From: Deltaproteobacteria bacterium
GTDB taxonomy: Bacteria > Myxococcota_A > Polyangia > Polyangiales > Polyangiaceae
NCBI GenBank assembly: GCA_016218915.1
Contig: JACRCQ010000046.1
Span: 62,001 to 126,000, forward strand
Length of the DNA: 64,000 bases
Reading direction: 5' to 3'
Below are positions 27,354 through 35,067 of this stretch, in pieces. Below the pieces are notes generated by a model. The model searched no databases and was not told where the DNA came from. It saw only the letters and a list, made by a program, of their open reading frames with translations. Position 1 is the stretch's first letter; each line of letters opens with the position of its first letter. The position numbers and the translations under genes are program-made.

Positions 27354-29135
27354 ATGCTGAATCGGGTAGCGTGCATCTGCGTGTTGGCAACCGCATTGGG
27401 TTTGGCGACTGGAACCGCGTATGCGCAAAAGCCCAAGGGGGGCAAGGCAGACGCTGCGGCCAAGGACGCGAAGAAGGACGCCAAGGATGCGAAGGACGCC
27501 AAGAAGGGCGGCGACAAGAAGGGCGGCGACGCCAAGAAGGGCGGCGGCGCGGCGGTAGACATCGAGCTCGACGAGCCCGGCCAGGCCAAGGACACAGGCC
27601 CGGTCGTCGCCGGCCAGATGACCGAAGAAGCTGCGCAAGCCAAGCGCTTGTTCGACTCCGAGCGTTGGAGCGAAGCGGCGCTCGCGCTCGATCGCGTGCA
27701 GAAAGGCGAGACTGGCGACGACGAAGGCAACAAGCAGATCGCCCAGTACAACCTGGCGATCGCGCTCTATCGCCTCAAGCTCTACCAGGCCAGCTACAAC
27801 ATCTTCTCCATCGTCGCCGACAACCCGAACCACCTGAAGTTCAACGAGACGCTGCTCTGGCTGTCCAAGCTGGCCACCCAGCTGCCAGAGCCCGCTGACA
27901 TCGTCGAGCGCGTCGGCAAGTACAAGGCCGATGCCATTGCCAGGTTCAACAACCCGAACCAGCACGAGCTGTACTGGCAGCTCAACTACCTGCTCGGCCG
28001 CTACAAGTACCGCAACCGACAGTACGAGGAGGCGATCCAGCTCTTCCAGAACGTCGGCAAGGACAGCAAGTACTTCGTCAAGAGCCAGTTCTTCCAGGGC
28101 ATCTCCTACGTGCAGCTCCGACGCTCCGTGCCCGCGGTCAAGTCCTTCCAGCGCATCGTCACCGCCATCGACGAAGGCGTGGAGATGGAAGACGAAGCAC
28201 GCATGCGCGACCTGGCGTACCTGTCGATGGCACGCACCTACTACACGGCGTCCATCAAGCTCGACGAGAACAACACGCCGTCGGTCGACGACAAGAAGCT
28301 GAGCGCAGCGGTCAAGTACTGGAACAAGATCGACACGGGCAGCGAGTACTGGCTCGACGGTCTGTTCGAGGAGTCGTGGGCGTACTTCATGGCCGCCGAC
28401 TATCCGCGCGCGCTCGGCAACATCCACACCATCCAGTCCCCCTACTTCCCCAACTCGTTCTATCCCGAAGCGGACATTCTGCGCGCGGTCATCTACTTCT
28501 CGACCTGCCAGTACGACGACGCGACGACGATCGTCGCGCGCTTCAAGACCAAGTACGAGCCCATCAAGAAGGAGCTCGAGGCCGTCCTCGCTCGCTTCAA
28601 GGGCGAGAACCAGGAAGCGCCCTTCTTCAACTTCCTGCGCGACGTGCGCGGCGGCAAGGCCGACCTGCCCGCGGAGATTCGCCCGATCGTCGAGAACGCC
28701 CTGAGCGACCGCCAGCTGCTGCGTAACATCGAGTACGTCCGCGTGCTGGAAGAGGAGGAGAAGACCTTCCAGAAGGCACCCGAGACGTTCCGCAAGTCGT
28801 CGCTGGGCGGCGACGTCAAGGACGCTCTCGACCTCGCCAAGGAGCTGGCCATCCGCAACGCGGGCAACCTGGCGCGCGAGCGCTACCAGCGTACGCTCGA
28901 CGAGCTCAACGAGCACATGCGCGACTCGGCGAAGATCCTGATCGACATCACGGCTGCTCAGCGAAACAAGCTCGAGCAGAAGATCCAGTCCGGCATGATC
29001 ACGAAGGAAGAGATGAAGCTGTACGGCATGGTGACTCCGGACGAGGAGCACGTGCTCTGGCCGTTTGATGGTGAATTCTGGCGCGACGAACTCGGGTTCT
29101 ATCGCCAGGTGGTCGTTTCCAATTGCGGGAGGTAG
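27354..29135 (+). CDS. Exported TPR-like protein, first gene of gliding-type cluster (possible GltC-like)
   Basis: 593 residues. ATG 27354 has GCGAGG upstream; an in-frame TTG six bases earlier is less likely. Signal peptide 1-24 (TAYA|Q), then a Lys/Asp/Gly low-complexity tract (about 26-68: repeats of KDAK and KKGG), then an all-helical domain with degenerate tetratricopeptide repeats (LYRLKLYQASYNIFSIVAD, YRNRQYEEAIQLFQNVGKDS, YFMAADYPRALGNIHTIQS). It should sit in the periplasm. The size, signal peptide and position next to gltD-like suggest GltC/NfsH, a periplasmic TPR protein of the M. xanthus gliding machine; this is an inference from order and architecture. The stop overlaps the ribosome-binding site of the next gene, so the two are translated together. 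Confidence 0.8.
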   Translation: MLNRVACICVLATALGLATGTAYAQKPKGGKADAAAKDAKKDAKDAKDAKKGGDKKGGDAKKGGGAAVDIELDEPGQAKDTGPVVAGQMTEEAAQAKRLFDSERWSEAALALDRVQKGETGDDEGNKQIAQYNLAIALYRLKLYQASYNIFSIVADNPNHLKFNETLLWLSKLATQLPEPADIVERVGKYKADAIARFNNPNQHELYWQLNYLLGRYKYRNRQYEEAIQLFQNVGKDSKYFVKSQFFQGISYVQLRRSVPAVKSFQRIVTAIDEGVEMEDEARMRDLAYLSMARTYYTASIKLDENNTPSVDDKKLSAAVKYWNKIDTGSEYWLDGLFEESWAYFMAADYPRALGNIHTIQSPYFPNSFYPEADILRAVIYFSTCQYDDATTIVARFKTKYEPIKKELEAVLARFKGENQEAPFFNFLRDVRGGKADLPAEIRPIVENALSDRQLLRNIEYVRVLEEEEKTFQKAPETFRKSSLGGDVKDALDLAKELAIRNAGNLARERYQRTLDELNEHMRDSAKILIDITAAQRNKLEQKIQSGMITKEEMKLYGMVTPDEEHVLWPFDGEFWRDELGFYRQVVVSNCGR

Positions 29136-29137
29136 TG

Positions 29138-32100
29138 ATGAATTCGATCCGGAGGATGCAGACTCTGCTGGTTGCTGCCGTCGGGTTGACGATCGGCACC
29201 TTCGCGGTCAACGTCGCCGCCGACAACGCCGGTTGTTGGACCTCGGACGCCGAAAAGACCATGGCCGCCTGCCCGAACGTCGGCCCGAAGGACTTCAACG
29301 TCACCCAGCACGGCAAAGCGCCCCACATCAACTTCAAGAGCGCGCCCCAACAGGTCGACCTCAAGAAGAAGGATTCGCAGACCAAGCCGGGTGGCCCCAC
29401 CGAGAAGATGGCCGCCTCCCAGCGCGACGTGCGCGAAGCCACCCTCAAGCCCCGCGTTCGCGCCCTGCTGATCTCCGAGATCTCGGGGCTCGAGTCGCTC
29501 TACAGCACGACCCCTCGCAACTCCCCGGACCGCGTACAGATCATGCGGCGCCTGGCTGAGACCTACGTCGAGCTCGAGAGCGCCGCGTTCCGCGACAAGA
29601 CCGAAGCCGAGATCAAGAAGAACAAGGCTGACGCCGACAAGGCGGCCAAGGTCCTGACCGCCTCGCGCCAGAATGCCATCAAGTACTACGGATACCTCAA
29701 GGATCAGTACCCGTCGTACTCGAAGCTCGACGAGGTCCTGTACTACCTGGCCTACGAGTACGAGCAGGCGCAGGACATCCCCAACGCGCTCAAGGTCTAC
29801 CACGAGCTGATCCAGAAGGCGCCCAACTCCAAGTACATCCCCAGCGCGTACCTCGCGTTCGGCGAGCTGTTCTTCGGCCAGGCCCAGGGCGACCCCTCCA
29901 AGTTCGAGCTCGCCAAGCAGGCCTACTCCGAGGTCATCAAGTATCCGCCGCCGGATAACAAGATGTTCGGCTACGCGCACTACAAGCTCGCGTACGTCGC
30001 GTGGAACCAGGGCGACCTCGACCCCAACAACTACGCCAAGTCCCTCGGCCACTTCCGCAAGGCCATCGAGTTCGGCACCCAGTACTCGAACCTGCCGAAC
30101 AGCGCGCAGGTCGCGGCCGCGGCCCGCAAGGACATGATCCCGGTCTACGCGCTCACCGGCAAGCCCGAGAAGGCTTTCGACTTCTTCAAGGATCTGTCGG
30201 GCGACAAGCCCAACGAGACCACCAAGACGTTGAAGATGCTCGACGATCTCGGCACCAACTACCTGGACACCGGCCACTACGTGGAAGCCATCGCGCTGTA
30301 CACGGATCTGATGAAGCGAGACCACGGCCCCAAGTACTGCCGCTACCACTCGCACATCTCCGAAGCGACGCTGGCGATGAAGTCGGGCGCAAAGGACAAG
30401 ATCAAGGACATCCTCGAAGCGCAGCTCGGCGTGTACAAGGAGTTCAAGGGCGGCAACAACCCGCAGGACGAGAAGAACTTCTGCGCCAACCAGACCGCGG
30501 GCCTGCTGGCAGAAACCGCCATGGCCTGGCACCTGGAAGCTGTGGGCTCCGGTGGCGTGCGCGGCACCGGCGACGCCAAGACCATGACGCTCGCCGCCTA
30601 CCTCTACAAGCGCGTCGTCGAGAACTTCACCGCCGAGGACTTCGCCAAGTTCGAGTTCCCCCGCATCGTCAAGGACGACTGGCCCACGGTCTACAAGATC
30701 AAGTACGCCATGGCCGACCTGCTCTACTTCCAGAAGAAGTGGGCAGAGTGCGGACCGGCGTTCGACTCCGTGGTCTCCGAGAACCCGCAGGGCTCCGAGG
30801 CTGCCGAAGCCGCGTTCGCCGCGGTGCTCTGCTACCAGAACATCTACGACGAGAAGCACAAGGGCGGCTCCGCTCGCAAGGGCGCTGGCATGATGCCCGG
30901 CGGCGACAAGAAGGATAAGGGCAAGAAGGTCGACGAGACCGCCAAGTTCAAGCCCAAGGACTTCGAAGAGCAGCAGAAAGGCATGATCGCCGCCTTCAAT
31001 CGTTACGTCTGCTACATCAAGCCGGCCGATACCGACAAGGAAGGCAAGACCCAGCTCGTCGAGGTCAAGTACGCGCGTGCGCGCGTCTACTTCGAATCCC
31101 AGCACTGGGAGGAAGCCGCCATCGGCTTCCGCGACGTAGCTCTCAACTACCCCGAGCACGAGGCCGGCATCTTCGCCGCCCAGCTCTATCTCGAGTCGCT
31201 CAACGTGCTGGGCACGCACTTCGACAAGCCTGCGTGCTTCAAGAGCATGTCCGACGACGTACCGCAGTTCATCAAGCTGTACTGCACGGGCGATCGCGCC
31301 AAGGTCAACGGAGACCAGTGCACGCAGCTCAACTCGATCCAGGTCGACATCCTGCGACTCGGTGCCGAAGGCACGGTCAAGCAGGCCGACAAGGGCGGAG
31401 CCAACGCGCTGCAGGCCTACCAGGAAGCTGCCGAGCGCTACATGGACATCTGGAAGAAGTACGGCGAGGAGCCGCTCAAGAACAAGAAGCAGCCCACGGC
31501 CGAGAAGCTCGACGAGGTCGTCTACAACGCCTGCAAGGCCTACCAGGCCGCCCACCTCGTCGCCAAGGCAATCGGCTGCCGCCAGATCCTGCTCAACCCC
31601 GACTACCACATGGAGAAGTCGCCGCTGGCCCAGAAGGCCATCTACGAGATCGGCGGCAACTACCAGGCCATCGCCGTCTATGACCAGGCCGCTGAGTGGT
31701 ACGAGCGCTACGCCAAGGAGGTCAAGAACGGCGACAAGGCCGACGTCGCCCTGTCAGACGCGGTGGTGCTGCGTCTCGGCCTCGGCCAGGAGTCCAAGGC
31801 CATCGACGACGCCAAGCTGTTCGCGCAGAACTTCGGCGCCCGCAAGCCGGCGCAGAACGCCCAAATCGCGTTCGCCATCGCCGCCCACTACGTCGAAACC
31901 AAGGAGTGGGAGGAAGCGCGTCGCAGGCTGACCGGCGCCATGGCGCTGATCGACAAGAACGCGACCTACGACGTGCGTGTGCAGGCGCACGGCATGCTCG
32001 GCCGCGTGTACGTGAACCTGAAGAACAAGAACAGCGCCGACGGCGAGTACAGGAAGGTCAAGGACCTGTGGGCGAACAAGACCGAGGTCGCCAAGCTGCT

Positions 32101-32938
32101 CGACGAGCTCAAGGACGATCCGCGTCGCATCGGCAAGGCGCTGACTTCGGTCGGCGAGGCTTACTTCTTCTACGCGGAAGAGATGCGGGTCAAGACGGTC
32201 GATCCGATCAAGTTCCCCGAGTACCGCGAGGTGGGTCAGAACTTCAAGGACGGCAAGGAGCTCGAGAAGCTGGGCAACGAGAATCCCGAAGCTTTCAACA
32301 AGGAAATGGAAGCTCGCAAGAAGGAGTCCGAGAAGGTCAAGAAGCACATCGACACCAAGGTCAAGGAGTGGGTCGACAAGAAGCAGAAGGCCATCGAGGC
32401 GGTCGAGAACGAGTACAAGAAGATCTTCGAGCTCCAGCCTGCTCCTCCCCCGCGTTGGGTCATCGCCTCCGCGTCGCGTGCCGGAACCATGTGGGGCAAC
32501 TTCGTCGCGGACTTCCGTCGCGCTCCTATCCCTCTGTGGATGAAGAAGGACGACGAGCTGCGCGGCACGTACTACCAGAACCTGGACGCAGCCAGCGAGC
32601 CGATCAAGCAGCGTGCAAAGGCGGCCTTTGCGGACTGCCTGTCCCGATCGGTCAAGTTCCAGTACTTCGACGAGTACTCGCGTGTGTGCGAGGAGTGGCT
32701 CGCGAAGAACTACAAGGCTGAGTACCACCTGGTCGACGAGTTCCGCGGTGCGCCGAACCTGGTGGGGTCGGGCCTGAACGACAAGCCGTACCCGCTGGAC
32801 ATCGGCGGCCAGCCGCACATCGACGTGACGGCGGCACCTCCGCCGGAGCCGGCGAAGACCGAAGAGCCGAAGGACGACAAGAAGGACAAGGCTGCCAAGC
32901 CTGCGGGCAAGGCTGCGCCGGCCAAGGGCAAGAAGTGA
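29138..32938 (+). CDS. gltD: Large periplasmic TPR protein, GltD/AgmU-like
   Basis: 1266 residues from ATG 29138, which has GGGAGG at ideal spacing and starts only two bases after the previous stop. It has an N-terminal export signal (about 1-28, TLLVAAVGLTIGTFAVNVAA) and a long series of helical TPR-type pairs: LDEVLYYLAYEYEQAQDIPNALKVYHELI, GHYVEAIALYTDLMK, AIYEIGGNYQAIAVYDQAAEWYERYAKEV, AIAAHYVETKEWEEARRRLTGAM. A coiled/charged region and a Lys/Ala/Pro tail (DDKKDKAAKPAGKAAPAKGKK split over the end) follow. From memory AgmU/GltD of M. xanthus is a TPR protein of about 1200 residues and the large periplasmic element of the gliding complex. Size and gene order match. NfsD is the alternative orthologue. 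Function by analogy: links the inner-membrane motor to surface adhesion. Confidence 0.8.
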   Translation: MNSIRRMQTLLVAAVGLTIGTFAVNVAADNAGCWTSDAEKTMAACPNVGPKDFNVTQHGKAPHINFKSAPQQVDLKKKDSQTKPGGPTEKMAASQRDVREATLKPRVRALLISEISGLESLYSTTPRNSPDRVQIMRRLAETYVELESAAFRDKTEAEIKKNKADADKAAKVLTASRQNAIKYYGYLKDQYPSYSKLDEVLYYLAYEYEQAQDIPNALKVYHELIQKAPNSKYIPSAYLAFGELFFGQAQGDPSKFELAKQAYSEVIKYPPPDNKMFGYAHYKLAYVAWNQGDLDPNNYAKSLGHFRKAIEFGTQYSNLPNSAQVAAAARKDMIPVYALTGKPEKAFDFFKDLSGDKPNETTKTLKMLDDLGTNYLDTGHYVEAIALYTDLMKRDHGPKYCRYHSHISEATLAMKSGAKDKIKDILEAQLGVYKEFKGGNNPQDEKNFCANQTAGLLAETAMAWHLEAVGSGGVRGTGDAKTMTLAAYLYKRVVENFTAEDFAKFEFPRIVKDDWPTVYKIKYAMADLLYFQKKWAECGPAFDSVVSENPQGSEAAEAAFAAVLCYQNIYDEKHKGGSARKGAGMMPGGDKKDKGKKVDETAKFKPKDFEEQQKGMIAAFNRYVCYIKPADTDKEGKTQLVEVKYARARVYFESQHWEEAAIGFRDVALNYPEHEAGIFAAQLYLESLNVLGTHFDKPACFKSMSDDVPQFIKLYCTGDRAKVNGDQCTQLNSIQVDILRLGAEGTVKQADKGGANALQAYQEAAERYMDIWKKYGEEPLKNKKQPTAEKLDEVVYNACKAYQAAHLVAKAIGCRQILLNPDYHMEKSPLAQKAIYEIGGNYQAIAVYDQAAEWYERYAKEVKNGDKADVALSDAVVLRLGLGQESKAIDDAKLFAQNFGARKPAQNAQIAFAIAAHYVETKEWEEARRRLTGAMALIDKNATYDVRVQAHGMLGRVYVNLKNKNSADGEYRKVKDLWANKTEVAKLLDELKDDPRRIGKALTSVGEAYFFYAEEMRVKTVDPIKFPEYREVGQNFKDGKELEKLGNENPEAFNKEMEARKKESEKVKKHIDTKVKEWVDKKQKAIEAVENEYKKIFELQPAPPPRWVIASASRAGTMWGNFVADFRRAPIPLWMKKDDELRGTYYQNLDAASEPIKQRAKAAFADCLSRSVKFQYFDEYSRVCEEWLAKNYKAEYHLVDEFRGAPNLVGSGLNDKPYPLDIGGQPHIDVTAAPPPEPAKTEEPKDDKKDKAAKPAGKAAPAKGKK

Positions 32939-32973
32939 GTACAACGATGGACTCGAGGACAAGGAGTGTTCCC

Positions 32974-34527
32974 ATGAAGTCGCTCAAGATCATCGGGCTG
33001 TCCGTTGTGATTCTGCTCGCGGCAGCCTGTGGTGGAAACAAGGGCAAGGGTGCGGAGACCGGCAAGGGCAAGGGTGGCCCGGGTGCCAACGCTGCCGGTG
33101 CGCAGGTGGTGGGCGAGGCGAAGGCCAAGTTCACCACCGGCATGGAAAAGATGGTGGCGCACGACAGGAAGTCGGACTGGAACGACGGGTTGTGCACCGA
33201 AGTGGCGCAGGACTTCTCGCAGGCAGCCGAGCTGCAGCGAAAGAACGCTGCGAAGGAGGAGGACCGCAAGTTCCCCGAAGCGCTCTACAACGCGGGGCTT
33301 GCGTACCAGCGATGTGCGAAGGACGCCGAGGCCAAGGCGAAGTTCCAGGCAGCGCTGCAAGAGGACCCGGGCATGCACCGCGCCAAGGTCCAGCTGGTGC
33401 TCTACGACTACAAGGAGAAGGGCGACAGCGTGCTGGACGGCACGATCAAGCAGCTGCAGGACGCGGTGCTCGAAGCGAAGTTCCAGAACGTCGACGCGCT
33501 GGTCAACCTCGCGATGCTCGAGATCAAGCGTGGCGGCAGCCAGGATTGGCAGGGCTGCAAGGACGACTACGACTGCGCGAAGCTCAACATTCGTCGTGCG
33601 CTGGCCATCGACGACGGCTACATGCCGGCGTTCAACCAGCTGGCCATCTACTACTTGAACCTTGCGCGAGCCAAGGCGCAGCCGGATGCGGGCAAGGGCA
33701 AGAAGGGTGGAGGCGGGATGCTGTCGGCGCGCGGCAAGAGCGCGCAGCTCAGCGGGCAGATGCTCGACCTCGCGGCGCTGGTCTGCTCACAGGCCATCCG
33801 CAAGAACCAGAGCTATGCGCCGATCCACAACACGGCGGGGCTGATCCAGGTCGAGCTCAAGAACATCAACAGCGCGGTGCAGTCGTTCAACACGGCGAGG
33901 CAGCTCGACCCGAACTTCTTCGAAGCGCAGATGAACTACGCGGCGGTGAATCTGTCGTTCCGCGGATTCGATCAGGCCGACGGGGCCTATCGTCAGGCGC
34001 TCAAGATGCGTCCCAACAGCTACGAGGCGCACCTGGGACTGGCGCTGGCGTTGCGTGGACAGATCAACGACAGCAACTGGGACAAGAACCTGGCAGAAGC
34101 GCAGAAGGAGCTCGACGCGTGCAAGAAGCTCGCGCCGGAGCGTCCTGAGACCTACTACAACGAAGCGATTCTGACGCAGGAGTACAAGGCCAAGGTCTCG
34201 ACGGGCGACAACGCGAAGGCGATCGAGATGCTCAAGCAGGCCAAGACGATCTACGATCAGTTCATCCAGAAGGCGGCGGGAGGGGAGCAGTACGCGGAGG
34301 CGGTGAAGCGCTCGAACGAACGCAAGGAGGACTTGGAGAAGATGATCAAGTTCCTCACGGAGGGCGAGAAGGAGCGCAGGAAGATGGAGGCCGAGGAGGC
34401 GGAGAAGGCAGCGCAGGCGGCGGCTCCGGCGGCACCGAGCGGGATTGACGAGAATGCGGGCAAGGAGCCTGACAAGAAGGAGGGCGATCAGCCCAAGCCA
34501 GACGCTCCGAAGGACGAAAAGAAGTGA
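32974..34527 (+). CDS. gltE: TPR lipoprotein, GltE/AglT-like
   Basis: 517 residues. ATG 32974 has AAGGAG upstream. Lipoprotein signal peptide with lipobox LAAAC (C19), a Gly/Lys-rich linker, then TPRs: LYNAGLAYQRCAKDAEAKAKFQAALQEDP, PIHNTAGLIQVELKNINSAVQSFNTARQLDP, NYAAVNLSFRGFDQADGAYRQALKMRP. The C-terminal 100 residues are charged and likely coiled (ERRKMEAEEAEKAAQ...) ending in Lys/Asp/Pro-rich tail. In M. xanthus GltE (AglT) is a TPR lipoprotein adjacent to gltD, and the match in order and lipidation is good; NfsE is the alternative. Located 35 bp after gltD, same operon, and followed by a strong terminator, so it closes the first transcription unit. Confidence 0.83.
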   Translation: MKSLKIIGLSVVILLAAACGGNKGKGAETGKGKGGPGANAAGAQVVGEAKAKFTTGMEKMVAHDRKSDWNDGLCTEVAQDFSQAAELQRKNAAKEEDRKFPEALYNAGLAYQRCAKDAEAKAKFQAALQEDPGMHRAKVQLVLYDYKEKGDSVLDGTIKQLQDAVLEAKFQNVDALVNLAMLEIKRGGSQDWQGCKDDYDCAKLNIRRALAIDDGYMPAFNQLAIYYLNLARAKAQPDAGKGKKGGGGMLSARGKSAQLSGQMLDLAALVCSQAIRKNQSYAPIHNTAGLIQVELKNINSAVQSFNTARQLDPNFFEAQMNYAAVNLSFRGFDQADGAYRQALKMRPNSYEAHLGLALALRGQINDSNWDKNLAEAQKELDACKKLAPERPETYYNEAILTQEYKAKVSTGDNAKAIEMLKQAKTIYDQFIQKAAGGEQYAEAVKRSNERKEDLEKMIKFLTEGEKERRKMEAEEAEKAAQAAAPAAPSGIDENAGKEPDKKEGDQPKPDAPKDEKK

Positions 34528-34536
34528 ATTAGAGCG

Positions 34537-34575
34537 AGGCGCCGCGGGCAACGACCCCCGGCGCCTTTCTTTTTT
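34537..34575 (+). terminator. Rho-independent terminator after gltE-like gene
   Basis: Stem AGGCGCCG / CGGCGCCT (34537-34544 with 34559-34566), extended by three further pairs past one mismatch, then TTCTTTTTT. Classical and strong; it begins ten bases after the stop codon. Confidence 0.9.
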
Positions 34576-34654
34576 GTGGGTTTGGGGAACTGGCAGCGGG
34601 GTCGATTGTCTCAAGGGCGGAACATGGATGTGCTGGGATGCTGGGCCTTCGCTG

Positions 34655-34683
34655 TTGACGGGAACACGTTTTGGGATTACAAT
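34655..34683 (+). promoter_or_regulatory. Near-consensus sigma-70 promoter before small exported protein
   Basis: TTGACG (34655-34660), 17-bp spacer, TACAAT (34678-34683): 5/6 and 5/6 matches with ideal spacing, among the best promoters in this window. It would start transcription near 34690, 34 nt before the ATG at 34724, so the second half of the gliding cluster has its own strong promoter. Confidence 0.8.
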
Positions 34684-34723
34684 ATCGCTGTAATATGAGC
34701 GGATTGTTCCAAGGAGAATGGAA

Positions 34724-34999
34724 ATGAAACGCACCCGTTTGGCTGGCATTCTGGCGGGCGTGGGGTTGTTTCTGCTGGCGTCGACGGCCTTTGCGCAGGG
34801 CGTGAAGACGGTTGAAGGAGCCGGGGATCAGAAGGAGAAGGGATACGGCTACGAGTTCGGCGACGATCCTTTGGCGGCTGGTGGTTTCGGGCCGAACGAC
34901 GCGACGATTCGGGTCAGGCCGGGGCCGGTACGCACGACGCTGATTCGACCTCGCATCCAGTTCGTGGACCAGATGCTCAAGTCGGTAGAAAACCTGTAG
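34724..34999 (+). CDS. Small exported protein in GltF position
   Basis: 91 residues. ATG 34724 has AAGGAG at eight bases; an ATG six bases earlier is too close to it. Sec signal peptide to about residue 25 (AFA|Q), then a short Gly/Asp-rich segment (GYGYEFGDDPLAAGG) and a compact C-terminus with RVRPGPVRTTLIRPRIQFV and MLKSVENL. It has no cysteines. It sits between gltE-like and gltG-like genes, where M. xanthus has gltF (and nfsF). It is too short to be sure of homology by eye. Probably periplasmic and part of the same machine. Its promoter (34655-34683) is strong. Confidence 0.7.
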   Translation: MKRTRLAGILAGVGLFLLASTAFAQGVKTVEGAGDQKEKGYGYEFGDDPLAAGGFGPNDATIRVRPGPVRTTLIRPRIQFVDQMLKSVENL

Positions 35000-35067
35000 T
35001 TGCGTTTCACAACGTAGGTTGCGCCAACGATCCGGCATGAGGCCGGGTGGTTCCAGGAAGGTGTCCG

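Noticed and set aside
29099..31609. 836-codon minus frame opposite the GltD-like gene
   Set aside because: Antisense to a gene with signal peptide, ribosome-binding site and TPRs; Leu/Val-rich shadow.
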